Shown here: one piece after another, positions 1-8,690 of the stretch
Layout of the letters: each line of letters opens with the position of its first letter
Position numbering within the stretch: position 1 is the first letter of the stretch
NCBI GenBank assembly: GCA_024743255.1
Contig: JANSWY010000001.1
Span: 186,001-250,000 of the forward strand
Source: a bacterium
GTDB lineage: Bacteria; Bacteroidota; Bacteroidia; Cytophagales; Cyclobacteriaceae
DNA: 64,000 bases
Reading direction: 5' to 3'
The notes under the pieces: model-generated
Told to the model about the DNA's origin: nothing
Databases searched by the model: none
The model's input: the letters and a program-made list of their open reading frames with translations, nothing else
Made by a program: the position numbers and the translations under genes

Positions 1-606
1 CAAAGCCGGCCCAACAACAAGACATGGATTGATCGTTACCAAATCCCATCTGTTTTGAGACTCTACAATTTCCCAGGCCTTTTTCTCAGCTAACGTCTTG
101 GAGTATGAATATGGTTGGTAATCCAGAGAAGCTGTTGTGTTCCAAATCTCTTCAGTAAGCTTGCCTCCAGGAGCATTTACTGAATCGATTGCATCCGTGT
201 AAATAGCTGCACAACTACTTGTAACCACAACCCTCTTTACTGACGATACTTCGTTTGCTGAATTCAGAACATTTGATGTTCCGTTTACCGCTGGATCTAT
301 TAATTCTTTTTGTGGGTCTTTTACATCTGTTGTGAAAGGCGATGCTGTATGATAAACTAATTCACATCCTTCCATTGCTTCTTTATATGAGCCTTCTTTC
401 ATTAAGTCTCCCTGGAAGAATTTGATTTCACCATTTGAAGCTTCTGCAGCATCTTTCAAGTGGCTAAGTTTTTCTGCGTTATCAGGGTTTCTAACTGCTG
501 CATGAACAGTGATCCCTTCATCTAATAATCTTTTTACTAACCAACTGGCAACATATCCATTGGCACCAGTTACCATTACAGGTTTTGATTTATCGATTTG
601 TGTCAT
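1..606 (-). CDS. NAD-dependent epimerase / dihydroflavonol-reductase-like SDR (3' end missing)
   Basis: This is the N-terminal 202 codons of an extended short-chain dehydrogenase/reductase; the gene runs off the left edge. The ATG at 606 is followed by a Rossmann nucleotide-binding motif, VTGANGYVASWLVKRLL, near residues 12-28. Further on come an acidic strand end (FFQGDL), the HTASPF motif, VVVTSSCAAIY with the active-site Ser region, and the YSYSK catalytic Tyr-x-x-x-Lys near residue 170, then NPCLVVGPAL. This order is typical of dihydroflavonol-4-reductase/cinnamoyl-CoA-reductase-like enzymes, which reduce carbonyls with NADPH. The true substrate cannot be told. It lies downstream of the AraC gene on the same strand, with two operator-like sites in the gap. 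Confidence 0.85.
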   Translation of the reverse strand, partial: MTQIDKSKPVMVTGANGYVASWLVKRLLDEGITVHAAVRNPDNAEKLSHLKDAAEASNGEIKFFQGDLMKEGSYKEAMEGCELVYHTASPFTTDVKDPQKELIDPAVNGTSNVLNSANEVSSVKRVVVTSSCAAIYTDAIDSVNAPGGKLTEEIWNTTASLDYQPYSYSKTLAEKKAWEIVESQNRWDLVTINPCLVVGPAL

Positions 607-664
607 CTTATTTCTTGTTTGGAATTTCTAAAGCAAATATCTCATCTTGAATAATCCTGCATCC

Positions 665-700
665 ACACTTAATGCAGATACAATTACACAAAATGCAGAT
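665..700. promoter_or_regulatory. Tandem operator-like repeats upstream of the SDR gene
   Basis: Two direct copies of the pattern ACAC-NNN-ATGCAGAT occur at 665-679 and 686-700, exactly 21 bp apart (two helical turns). They lie about 58-94 bp upstream of the SDR start codon at 606. The same pair with the same spacing occurs upstream of the adjacent AraC gene (1660-1695). AraC proteins usually bind direct repeats of this length and spacing, so these are probable binding sites of the neighbouring regulator. The repeats are seen directly; binding is inferred. Confidence 0.65.
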
Positions 701-701
701 G

Positions 702-1607
702 TTAGTTAAGGCTTCTGTATTCTACCGGAGTTTGACCGGTTTTCGATTTGAATAGACGGGTGAAATAGTGGGGATAATTGAAGCCCAGATCATAAGCAAT
801 TTCACTTACAGAAAGCTCTGTTGCTAAAAGCATACTCTTTGCGCGCTCCACAACAAAATCATTGATATGATCCTTTGGCGCTCTACCTGTTTCTTTTTTG
901 ATCAAATCACTAAAGTAGTGCTGTGATAGGTTTGCGTTTTCACTGAAATACTGAATGTTGGGCATACCAAACTCCAGTGCTTTTTTGTCTTTGAAGTAAT
1001 TTTTCAGCTCACTTGTAAACTGAGAAACGATATCCCTACTCTGGCTGGATCTGGTGTTAAACTGCCTTTCGTAATATCTCAAGCAATAATTGAGAAGCAA
1101 TTCCAGATTAGATACAATTACACGCTGACTGTGGTTGTCAATCCTTTGGGTATATTCTGATTCTATCTTTCTGATGCAATCCGTTACAGTGTCTTCCTCC
1201 TCCTCTGACAGGTGAAGTGCTTCGTAAACATCATAGTTAAAGAAAGAATATTCATCCATTACTTTTTCCAGATTGGTATTTCTGATCAAATCTGGATGGA
1301 AGTACAACATCCAACCTTCGATTTCTCCCAGCTGAATTTCTTTTCGAGTCTGATAAACCTGACCAGGTGCGGAGAATGCCATCACACCTTCATCAAAATC
1401 AAAGGAGTTGCGACCATAGTCCATGCCACATCCCTTATCTTTCAGAGAAATCATGTACAAGTTAGGTATCACTTTGCTTCCAATTTGATCCTTAGGAACA
1501 TCCAACTTTGAAGCATCAATCAGGGTGATTAATGGATGTTTCGGTTTAGGAAAACCAAGCATTTGATGCAACACACTAATGGACTCTATTTTGATGATGT
1601 CTCCCAT
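702..1607 (-). CDS. AraC family transcriptional regulator
   Basis: The 301-residue protein has an N-terminal cupin-like sensor half (about 1-180; FSAPGQVYQ and GWMLYFHPDLI are typical of this Bacteroidota AraC group) and a C-terminal double helix-turn-helix (about 200-300). The second HTH carries LSVSEIAYDLGFNYPHYFTR followed by the FKSKTGQTPVEYR signature. The ATG at 1607 is the only sensible start. It is followed on the same strand by the SDR gene. Both genes have a pair of 15-bp repeats upstream, so the protein probably controls itself and the SDR. The effector is unknown. Confidence 0.93.
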   Translation of the reverse strand: MGDIIKIESISVLHQMLGFPKPKHPLITLIDASKLDVPKDQIGSKVIPNLYMISLKDKGCGMDYGRNSFDFDEGVMAFSAPGQVYQTRKEIQLGEIEGWMLYFHPDLIRNTNLEKVMDEYSFFNYDVYEALHLSEEEEDTVTDCIRKIESEYTQRIDNHSQRVIVSNLELLLNYCLRYYERQFNTRSSQSRDIVSQFTSELKNYFKDKKALEFGMPNIQYFSENANLSQHYFSDLIKKETGRAPKDHINDFVVERAKSMLLATELSVSEIAYDLGFNYPHYFTRLFKSKTGQTPVEYRSLN

Positions 1608-1659
1608 TTTCTATCAATTTATGTAATACAAAGATCAAATAATAGGATGATCTCTGATT

Positions 1660-1695
1660 ACACATTTTGCAGATTGAATAACACTTAATGCTGAT
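1660..1695. promoter_or_regulatory. Tandem operator-like repeats upstream of the AraC gene
   Basis: ACAC-ATT-TTGCAGAT (1660-1674) and ACAC-TTA-ATGCTGAT (1681-1695) are direct repeats 21 bp apart, each one mismatch from the consensus seen at 665-700. They lie about 52-88 bp upstream of the AraC start at 1607, the same distance as the other pair from the SDR start. Probable autoregulatory sites. Confidence 0.65.
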
Positions 1696-1701
1696 ACATT
1701 A

Positions 1702-2697
1702 TTAGAAAGCCATGGTTCCTTCAATAGCCAAATGATCAGAACTCCCACCTTCCATTACCTCAATGCTTATCGGCTTTACCTTTCCTCTCATTAGCATGTA
1801 ATCGAGTGTTAAAAAAGGAACTGAGTTTCTTGAATTTGGAAAATTCCAACCGGAATCTGAACCCTTTTTGTCAAACAGATTTACCCAATGTAATTTGAGG
1901 TCCCTGAAAATTGGTTCATGCTTGACAGTATTAAGGTCTCCAATCAGGAGCTGTGCATCAAATTTTGATTCATTCTGAAGTATAAGTTTAGTAATAGTTT
2001 CCAATTGGCTTTTTCTAACGGACTGATTTGAACTGATAAGTTCAAAAAATTGGTCTCTATTCTCAACAGCAACAGCAGGGGAAGCTAAATGGGTATTGAC
2101 TATTTGTATCCTTTTTGAGGCAATTTTCACATCAAATATTTGAGCATATGGAAGGTCATTTGCGTTGTTCAGATACCTAACATTAGAAATAGGGTACTTT
2201 GAATAAACAGCTATACCATGAGTTCCATTGTTCAAAAACTCTTCCTTGTACTTATAATTTCTCCCTATCTCTTCATGCAGTATACCGGACCATTTGGTTG
2301 TCACTTCCTGCATCATTAGGATTTTAGGATTAGCCATCTTGATATTAGCAATTACTTGCTCTGGATAATCATTTTTGAAGTAGACATTGTAGGTCATGAA
2401 GCTCACCTCGTACGAACCAGCAAAATCCTTTAAATTTTGTGATTTATAGACATTCCACAACCATTCTCCTCCAATTGCCAAAAGTAAAGCGATAATTAAG
2501 AATCGCATTATTTTCCTTTTCCACATCAATGCCAAACTTCCAAATCCCACAACGACTATCGATATTTTTAAAATACTATAGGCAGTGCCTAAAATGAAAT
2601 GATCTCGCGAGATTATTAGAACTGCAGATACTATTAAATACAGCACTATCAGAATGGTAAGAATGGTGTTTAGCTTAGATTTTTTCATCTTCTCCAT
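1702..2697 (-). CDS. Endonuclease/exonuclease/phosphatase (EEP) family membrane protein
   Basis: The 331-residue protein starts with about three hydrophobic segments (about residues 8-85). These are followed by an EEP fold facing the outside of the inner membrane. Recognisable motifs in order are MTYNVYF (metal-binding Asn), MMQEVT (metal-binding Glu), VNTHLASP (catalytic His region), LLIGDLNT (Asp and Asn) and the terminal SDHLAI with the catalytic His at 322. The family hydrolyses phosphodiesters of nucleic acids, inositol phosphates or sphingomyelin; many Bacteroidota carry such membrane-anchored copies of unknown substrate. The gene ends just after the repeats upstream of AraC. Confidence 0.88.
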   Translation of the reverse strand: MEKMKKSKLNTILTILIVLYLIVSAVLIISRDHFILGTAYSILKISIVVVGFGSLALMWKRKIMRFLIIALLLAIGGEWLWNVYKSQNLKDFAGSYEVSFMTYNVYFKNDYPEQVIANIKMANPKILMMQEVTTKWSGILHEEIGRNYKYKEEFLNNGTHGIAVYSKYPISNVRYLNNANDLPYAQIFDVKIASKRIQIVNTHLASPAVAVENRDQFFELISSNQSVRKSQLETITKLILQNESKFDAQLLIGDLNTVKHEPIFRDLKLHWVNLFDKKGSDSGWNFPNSRNSVPFLTLDYMLMRGKVKPISIEVMEGGSSDHLAIEGTMAF

Positions 2698-2929
2698 TGT
2701 GATTCTAAATTATTGAAATCCTAAGATGAATTAAAATCGATTCATTATCATTTCTTGATTTTAATAAGGTAATTATAATTATCCGCTATCGTAATATCGA
2801 TTAATTCATGAGGCATAAATCCAATTGCAACCCGTAATAAACTCCTGATTATTAGTGCATATTACAAAATGATTTATCAAATTTGGAGTTGTATTATAGG
2901 AACTTTATCAGCATAAACCGGAGAGAACC

Positions 2930-5332
2930 TTGGGTAAAACAAAAACCAAATCAACCAAAAACAATTCTGCAAAAAAGAAATCATCCATTTGGAGAAAGCT
3001 TTGGAGATTCAGTTTGATCTCAGCCTTTGTTGGTGTGGTTTTAGGTTGCTCCTTCTTCTTATATGTTTACCTGGGCATACCAGCTCCACTACCTTCCTCA
3101 GAAACCCTTGCGACAATTGAAAACCCAGAATCATCCCTAGTATATGATACTCATGGCAAGGTTTTAGGAAAATACTATATCTATGATCGAACCACCACAA
3201 GCCTTGATAAAGTAAGTCCACATGTTATCAATGCTCTGCTTGCTACTGAGGATATTAGATTCTATCAACATAACGGTATTGATTACAGAAGCCTTGGTAG
3301 AGTTTTTCTGAGAACATTTCTGATGAGAGATGCTTCCGGTGGAGGTGGAAGCACTATTACCCAACAGCTCGCAAAAAATTTATACCCAAGACAGAAGTTT
3401 CCATTTGCAAGTCTTGCAGTAAATAAAGTCAGGGAAATGATCATTGCATCACGGATGGAATCTGTTCTGTCTAAGGATAAAATTCTGGAGCTTTACCTGA
3501 ACACAGTTCCTTTCAGTAGCAATGTCTTTGGAATTGAAGCTGCCAGCAGAAAGTACTATAAAAAATCAGCCAGTCAATTAACTGCTAGTGAGTCTGCCGT
3601 ATTAATCGGTACACTGAAAGCCAGCACCTACTATCACCCCTATCATCATCCGGAAAGAGCAGAAGAAAGACGTGATGTTGTACTGCACCAAATGTTCCGG
3701 GCTGGGTTTATAACCGGGCAGGAAGAAGAGCACTTTATAGCAGAACCAATGGTAATCAAATACACGGGTAGAGAAAAAAGTGATCGTGCTGCTTACTTTT
3801 TAGATAGACTGAAATTGACTGTAAAAGACAAGCTTAATGAAACTGGAAATGCAGAAATAAACCTTTACACTGGGGGGCTCAAAATTTACACTACACTGGA
3901 TGCTAACATGCAAAGAATGGCAGAAACCGCTGTATCGAAGCATATCACTAAACTTCAAAATGTCTTCAATAATCACTGGGCTGGTAAAAACCCGTTCCTT
4001 GATAACCCTTCCTTACTGAGAAAAGAAATCAAAAAGTCTTCTCAATATAAATACTGGAAAGCGCAAGGAAAATCAGAGGCTGAGTTAGGAGAATTGCTAA
4101 GAAAAAAGAAACCAATGGTAGTTTATACTCCAAAGGGAGAAGTTGAGGTCAACTATTCGGTCGAAGATTCTGTGCGTCACTATCTCACTACATTGCACTG
4201 TGGGTTTTTGGTGATGGATCCAATGGAAGGAGAAGTCAGAGCATGGGTTGGTGGTGTAGATCATAGCTACTTCAAATATGATCATGTAAACAAGAACACA
4301 AAACGACAGGTAGGATCTACATTCAAGCCATTTGTTTATGCCACTGCATTGGAAAATGAAGTCTCTGCATGTAAATATTTTAATGCTTCTCAAAAGAAAT
4401 ACGAAGTTGACGGAGTGGACTGGACTCCTGGAAATTCTGGTGGCGACTATGATGGAAAATATACTTTGCAAGGAGCTCTCACAAATTCAGTAAATACCGT
4501 CTCAGTAAAAGTTCTGGAAGAAACAGGGATTGAAAATGTAATTGCCCAAACCAATAAAATGGGTGTTGAAACCGAAATAGAACCATACCCATCGATTGCT
4601 CTTGGAACTCCTTCCATCTCACTAATGGAAATGGTTACTGCCTATTCAAATTTCGCAAATGATGGAAGATACAAGTCGCCAATATTCATCACCAAAATTG
4701 AAGATAAGGACGGCAATGTTTTATGGGAGCAAGAGAAAAGGAACCCTATCCAAACCATGAAACCCGAAACCGCTCATATGATGGTTAACATGCTCCGAGG
4801 TGTAGTGAATGATGGAACCGCAAGGAGATTGAGAAAAACTTACCAATTGGAAAATGATATTGCCGGTAAAACCGGTACCACCCAAAACAACGCAGACGGG
4901 TGGTTCATAGGAATGACACCTGGTCTGGTTGGAGGTGTATGGGTAGGAGCCGACAATCCTAGCATTCATTTTAGAACGACAGCACTGGGGCAAGGAGCCA
5001 ATATGGCCTTACCGATTTATGCAGAGTTTCTCCTTCAACTGAATAAGCACCCACAGTATCAATATTTGATGCAAAGCGAGTTTGATAAGCTTACCGCAGC
5101 AGAAAGAGAAACGCTGGATTGTGATCCTTTCAAAAAGGAAATCGACTTCTGGAATATCCTCAAGGTACTGTCCAAGAACAAAAAGAAACGTAAACTTCGA
5201 GTCAATGAAAATGGGCAGGTAGAGGAAATCTCTGAAGAGGAATACAACAATCCTGATAGCACCTCAACAGGTACTTCCGACAAGAAAAAGAAAAAGGGAT
5301 TTTTAAAACGTCTGTTTGGAAAGAAAGACTAA
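2930..5332 (+). CDS. Penicillin-binding protein 1A (bifunctional transglycosylase/transpeptidase)
   Basis: This 800-residue class A PBP polymerises and cross-links peptidoglycan at the inner membrane. A basic N-terminus is followed by one membrane segment (about 27-48). The GT51 domain has the catalytic Glu in ATEDIRFYQHNGID (about 107) and GGSTITQQLAKN (about 140). The transpeptidase domain has SxxK in GSTFKPF (Ser about 463), SVN in TNSVNTVSV, and KTGTT near 646. The C-terminus is a Lys-rich tail (KKKKKG). The start is TTG at 2930, preceded by GGAGAG; no ATG gives the full basic N-terminus. Its last 4 bases overlap the convergent gene at 5329-5784. Confidence 0.95.
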   Translation: MGKTKTKSTKNNSAKKKSSIWRKLWRFSLISAFVGVVLGCSFFLYVYLGIPAPLPSSETLATIENPESSLVYDTHGKVLGKYYIYDRTTTSLDKVSPHVINALLATEDIRFYQHNGIDYRSLGRVFLRTFLMRDASGGGGSTITQQLAKNLYPRQKFPFASLAVNKVREMIIASRMESVLSKDKILELYLNTVPFSSNVFGIEAASRKYYKKSASQLTASESAVLIGTLKASTYYHPYHHPERAEERRDVVLHQMFRAGFITGQEEEHFIAEPMVIKYTGREKSDRAAYFLDRLKLTVKDKLNETGNAEINLYTGGLKIYTTLDANMQRMAETAVSKHITKLQNVFNNHWAGKNPFLDNPSLLRKEIKKSSQYKYWKAQGKSEAELGELLRKKKPMVVYTPKGEVEVNYSVEDSVRHYLTTLHCGFLVMDPMEGEVRAWVGGVDHSYFKYDHVNKNTKRQVGSTFKPFVYATALENEVSACKYFNASQKKYEVDGVDWTPGNSGGDYDGKYTLQGALTNSVNTVSVKVLEETGIENVIAQTNKMGVETEIEPYPSIALGTPSISLMEMVTAYSNFANDGRYKSPIFITKIEDKDGNVLWEQEKRNPIQTMKPETAHMMVNMLRGVVNDGTARRLRKTYQLENDIAGKTGTTQNNADGWFIGMTPGLVGGVWVGADNPSIHFRTTALGQGANMALPIYAEFLLQLNKHPQYQYLMQSEFDKLTAAERETLDCDPFKKEIDFWNILKVLSKNKKKRKLRVNENGQVEEISEEEYNNPDSTSTGTSDKKKKKGFLKRLFGKKD

Positions 5333-5784
5333 AGCTGAACCATTTTTCTACCAGCTTCTTTTACTGCATATACTCTTAATTCCTCAACAGCATTCTCTCC
5401 AAGATTTGCTAATGATGTCTTAGATTCCTCAGGAGCATACTGACCTTCTTTGTCAAACCACTCGTCAGCTAAAGACTTAGCTTTTCCCTGATCCACATCA
5501 AAAAGGTGCATTTGAGAATCCGCCACAATCCATGGTTTATCCTGAGCTCCATATTTATTGAAGATCATCTGACGCATGTTAGCTGCAACTTCATCACCTG
5601 ATTTGAAATACGCTGTTGTATATGTCATAGTATCTGGTTCTGTCATCACATTGTCCCAGAATTTCTTTGACGAGATAATCTGCGCGGTAGTCACCATGTA
5701 TGCAGATTCTTTTTCTAGAGGGGTTTTGCTCAGTTCGCACTGAGCTCTGAATTTTTTCTTCTTACTTTTAAACAGATTAAGCAT
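5329..5784 (-). CDS. Conserved hypothetical protein
   Basis: A 151-residue soluble protein with a basic start (NLFKSKKKKFRAQCEL). The middle has KFWDNVMTEPDTMTYTTAYFKS and PWIVADSQMHLFDVD, and the C-terminal part is an acidic then helical stretch. I see no signal peptide, membrane segment or known catalytic motif, and do not recognise a family. It converges on the PBP1A gene with a 4-bp overlap of the two stop regions. The ATG at 5784 looks right because the reading frame is open and nothing lies upstream for 190 bp. Confidence 0.75.
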   Translation of the reverse strand: MLNLFKSKKKKFRAQCELSKTPLEKESAYMVTTAQIISSKKFWDNVMTEPDTMTYTTAYFKSGDEVAANMRQMIFNKYGAQDKPWIVADSQMHLFDVDQGKAKSLADEWFDKEGQYAPEESKTSLANLGENAVEELRVYAVKEAGRKMVQL

Positions 5785-5976
5785 GTAATTTGAGTTTTGA
5801 CCTTTATAAACTTACTCCATTCATAGTTAAAGGTTACAATAATTGCTCCCAAATTTCAATTCATTATAAATCAGCAAGTTATCATAATTGACCAATATCA
5901 GGTTTCAAGCTGCTGATTATCATACAATTACACCCATTCCTGATAGAATTTTAAGCTCAATCAATCTTAGGGCACA

Positions 5977-6540
5977 ATGATGAATTCTATCAAATATTTT
6001 ACAGTTTTTGTACTTATCTCCCTGTGTTTCACCACTTCATTCAGTCAATCCAAACTGACCATAAATGGCAATTCTGAAATAACTATTGATGGTACCTCAA
6101 CCTTACACGACTGGACTTCCAAGTCAACCAAAATGGAAGGAGAAGGATCCATTACGCTTGATGGAAATGTGATCAATGAAGTCAGCTCATTTAAATTTTC
6201 CATACCTACGAAAAGCATAGAAAGTGGGAAGTCAAAAATGGATGGCTATACCTACAAAGCTCTAAGAGCAGATGAATTTCTAAACATCTCATTTGAAATG
6301 ACATCATGTACTCCTGAAGAAAAAAGCTTGCTAGTAAATGGCATACTTACGATCGCCGGGAAGTCGAAAGAAATTACAGCTGATGTTGAATATGAAGTGA
6401 TCAACGGGTCCATCATTTTTCAATGCTCAGAACTAATTAACATGAAAGACTGGGATATAGAGCCTCCTACTCTGTTCATGGGAACCCTCAAGACCGGAGA
6501 GAATGTCATAGTAAGCTTCAAATTCCAGTGCACACTGTAA
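5977..6540 (+). CDS. YceI family periplasmic protein (first copy)
   Basis: A 187-residue protein with a signal peptide ending in TTSFSQ (cleavage near residue 24). A YceI lipocalin-like fold follows: GTSTLHDWTSKS near the start, SFKFSIPTKSIESGKSKMD, LRADEFLNISFEMTS, GILTIAGKSKEITADVEY and MGTLKTGENVIVSFKF at the end. The family binds isoprenoid-type lipids in the periplasm. It is the first gene of an operon with an outer-membrane barrel (21 bp downstream) and a second, more diverged YceI protein. Together they suggest a lipid or quinone-like ligand moved across or stored near the outer membrane; that role is inferred. Confidence 0.88.
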   Translation: MMNSIKYFTVFVLISLCFTTSFSQSKLTINGNSEITIDGTSTLHDWTSKSTKMEGEGSITLDGNVINEVSSFKFSIPTKSIESGKSKMDGYTYKALRADEFLNISFEMTSCTPEEKSLLVNGILTIAGKSKEITADVEYEVINGSIIFQCSELINMKDWDIEPPTLFMGTLKTGENVIVSFKFQCTL

Positions 6541-6561
6541 GAATTAACAACGAACCAATAA

Positions 6562-7836
6562 ATGATGAATAAAATGAATACGCAATCTTTTAAATCACTA
6601 CTCGTAGTTTTGATGTGTTTCAGCATCACATCAATCTTCGCACAGCAAAACAGCATACAATATTTCAGAACCAATGATCTCAATGGACTTAATGTCTTTG
6701 AAACCCCAAAAACCGATACTGTTGAATTTGATGGTATTAAGGTAAGATTTGGAGGAGACTTTGCAGTTCAGTTCCAGGGATTGTCCCAGGAAAACAATCT
6801 GGTTGGTGATACATTAGTTGAATTGGCTAACAATTTCAGTCTTCCTATTGCAAACCTCAATATGGATGTGCAACTAGCTGACGGACTTAGAATGCACTTA
6901 AGAACATACTTATCATCTCGGCACCACCCTGAAGCATGGGTAAAAGGCGGTTATTTCCAGGTAGATAAACTGGATTTCATTAGCCCAGGATTCATGAGTG
7001 GCTTCATGGAAAATGCCACATTGAGATTTGGTATGGATGAAATCAACTATGGTGATACTCATTTCAGGAGATCTGACAATGCCAGGGCAATCTACAACCC
7101 GTTTGTTGGAAACTTCATTATGGACTCATTTACAACTGAGCCATTTGGGGAATTCACGTATCAGAATTCAGGATTCCTTGGGGTAGTTGGTATCTCAAAT
7201 GGTCGACTTAATCAAAATCCTGTAGATGGAGACAATGGTTTTGTGTTCTTCAGTAAACTGGGATATGACAACCAAATTAGTGACGACTTCAGATTGAGGA
7301 TTACTGGTTCATTCTATAATAGTAGCGACAAGGGAACACGTGATTATCTGTATAATGGTGACAGAGCAGGCGCGCACTACTATACTGTATTAGAAGGAAT
7401 AAATGATGCCAGAGCAAGCGACTTCCAGCCTCGTTTTAATCCTGGTTTCGCCTACTTATCAGCTTTCCAGGTCAATCCTTTTGTGAAGTTCAGCGGATTA
7501 GAATTCTTTGGAGTATTTGAAGTGGCAAGCAATGGCGATAGCGATGTTGGAGGTAGCTTCACACAAACTGGTGCCGAGTTACTATACAGATTTGGTAGCA
7601 ATGAGCAACTGTATGTTGGCGGTAGATACAACATGGTAAGTGGAGAAGTCTCTGATGATGCAGACACTCAAGAGATTTCAAGGACTAACATTGCACTAGG
7701 TTGGTACTTAACGAAAAACGTAATGACCAAATTTGAGTATGTGACTTCCAAGTATGAAGGAGATGCATATGCAGGAACCAAATTTGAGGGAGCCACATTT
7801 GATGGCTTCATGATCCAGGCAGCTATTAGCTTCTAA
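6562..7836 (+). CDS. Outer-membrane beta-barrel (porin-like) protein
   Basis: The 424-residue protein has a signal peptide ending in TSIFAQ (about residue 28). A mature part of alternating amphipathic strands rich in Gly and aromatic residues follows, ending in FDGFMIQAAISF with a C-terminal Phe, the usual barrel-assembly signal. Segments such as LRMHLRTYLSS, LYVGGRYNMVSG and NIALGWYLTKNVMTKFEYV look like transmembrane strands. The size matches a 14-16-stranded porin. It sits between two YceI genes in one operon, so a channel for the YceI ligand is a reasonable guess. A second ATG three bases in (6565) could also be the start. Confidence 0.8.
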   Translation: MMNKMNTQSFKSLLVVLMCFSITSIFAQQNSIQYFRTNDLNGLNVFETPKTDTVEFDGIKVRFGGDFAVQFQGLSQENNLVGDTLVELANNFSLPIANLNMDVQLADGLRMHLRTYLSSRHHPEAWVKGGYFQVDKLDFISPGFMSGFMENATLRFGMDEINYGDTHFRRSDNARAIYNPFVGNFIMDSFTTEPFGEFTYQNSGFLGVVGISNGRLNQNPVDGDNGFVFFSKLGYDNQISDDFRLRITGSFYNSSDKGTRDYLYNGDRAGAHYYTVLEGINDARASDFQPRFNPGFAYLSAFQVNPFVKFSGLEFFGVFEVASNGDSDVGGSFTQTGAELLYRFGSNEQLYVGGRYNMVSGEVSDDADTQEISRTNIALGWYLTKNVMTKFEYVTSKYEGDAYAGTKFEGATFDGFMIQAAISF

Positions 7837-7858
7837 ACATATTTTTAATCATAACCTT

Positions 7859-7888
7859 GAAGGTGTGGGTTCCATGAACTCCACCTTC
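7859..7888 (+). other. Compound hairpin between the barrel gene and the second YceI gene
   Basis: An outer stem GAAGGTG (7859-7865) pairs with CACCTTC (7882-7888), and an inner stem GTTC (7869-7872) pairs with GAAC (7876-7879) around the loop CAT. It ends 8 bp before the ATG at 7897 and has only a weak T tract. It may stabilise the upstream transcript or lower expression of the last gene of the operon. Confidence 0.5.
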
Positions 7889-7896
7889 TTCCTATT

Positions 7897-8490
7897 ATGA
7901 TCAACAGGTTAATTATCGGTATTTCTATTTTGTCTATGGCTTTCATAGGAGCCAAAGAAAGGAGAGACTATGTCATTAATTCCTGCAGTCAGTTTATCAT
8001 TAAAGGAACCACCAATATCCACAAGTTCTCATGTTCATTTGACGAATCAACACTATCCAATGATACTTTCTCAATCACCTTTGAAAATGTTTATGGACAA
8101 ATACAATTACAGGATGCAATTATTGAGCTCCCAGTAAAATACTTTGATTGTGGTCTACAAGCAATGAATAAAGATTTAAGAGAGCTGCTCCAGGCTGATG
8201 AAAACCCAAATATAGTAGTTGAAGTTACTGATTTACACCTTCCCACAAATAACGACCTCTTACAATCTATTTCCGCCAATACTAATGTTACGATCGCTTC
8301 TGTCACCAACAATTACAATATAGAAGGCAAAGCTTTTAAAAGCGGAAATGATATAACCTATACTGGAAATCTGCACATAAACCTCACGGATTTTCAAATT
8401 GAACCCCCCAGAAAAGCATTGGGAATTATCAAAGTGCAAGATGAATTTGTCGTCACAGTAAGCCTTGCGATCTCACAAGTTAAATTTTGA
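7897..8490 (+). CDS. YceI-like protein (second, diverged copy)
   Basis: A 197-residue protein with a hydrophobic N-terminus (LIIGISILSMAFIGA). The YceI pattern is recognisable but diverged: CSQFIIKGTTNIHKFSC matches the N-terminal GTST-LHDW region, MNKDLRELLQADENPNIVVEV matches the LRADEFLN region, and LTDFQIEPPRKALGIIKVQDEFVVTV matches the C-terminus. It has several Cys residues (SCSQ, FSCSF, DCGL) not found in the first copy. It is the third gene of the operon starting at 5977 and is followed by a terminator at 8610. Confidence 0.78.
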   Translation: MINRLIIGISILSMAFIGAKERRDYVINSCSQFIIKGTTNIHKFSCSFDESTLSNDTFSITFENVYGQIQLQDAIIELPVKYFDCGLQAMNKDLRELLQADENPNIVVEVTDLHLPTNNDLLQSISANTNVTIASVTNNYNIEGKAFKSGNDITYTGNLHINLTDFQIEPPRKALGIIKVQDEFVVTVSLAISQVKF

Positions 8491-8609
8491 TATTAATCAT
8501 CAAATCCTATGTACTTAATCAGTGTTTTCCGACACTAACTGATCGATCTTAGTGTCATCCAATTAGAACATTGAAGTAATCATTTATATCACACGATAGT
8601 TTAGTGAAT

Positions 8610-8640
8610 ATGGGCTACAAAAGTGGCCCATTTTCATTTT
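8610..8640 (+). terminator. Rho-independent terminator after the YceI operon
   Basis: ATGGGCTAC (8610-8618) pairs with GTGGCCCAT (8623-8631), with one G-T wobble and an AAAA loop. It is followed by TTTCATTTTT. It lies 120 bp past the second YceI stop and 50 bp before the next gene on the same strand. Confidence 0.75.
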
Positions 8641-8690
8641 TGTCCAACCTTCAAATTTGCTAACTTGTAGAGACACCTATTCCACAAGTC

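Noticed and set aside
4097-4471. A 124-codon open frame opposite the PBP1A gene
   Set aside because: It lies entirely inside a conserved coding region on the other strand, with low-complexity Ser/Ile-rich content and no motif.
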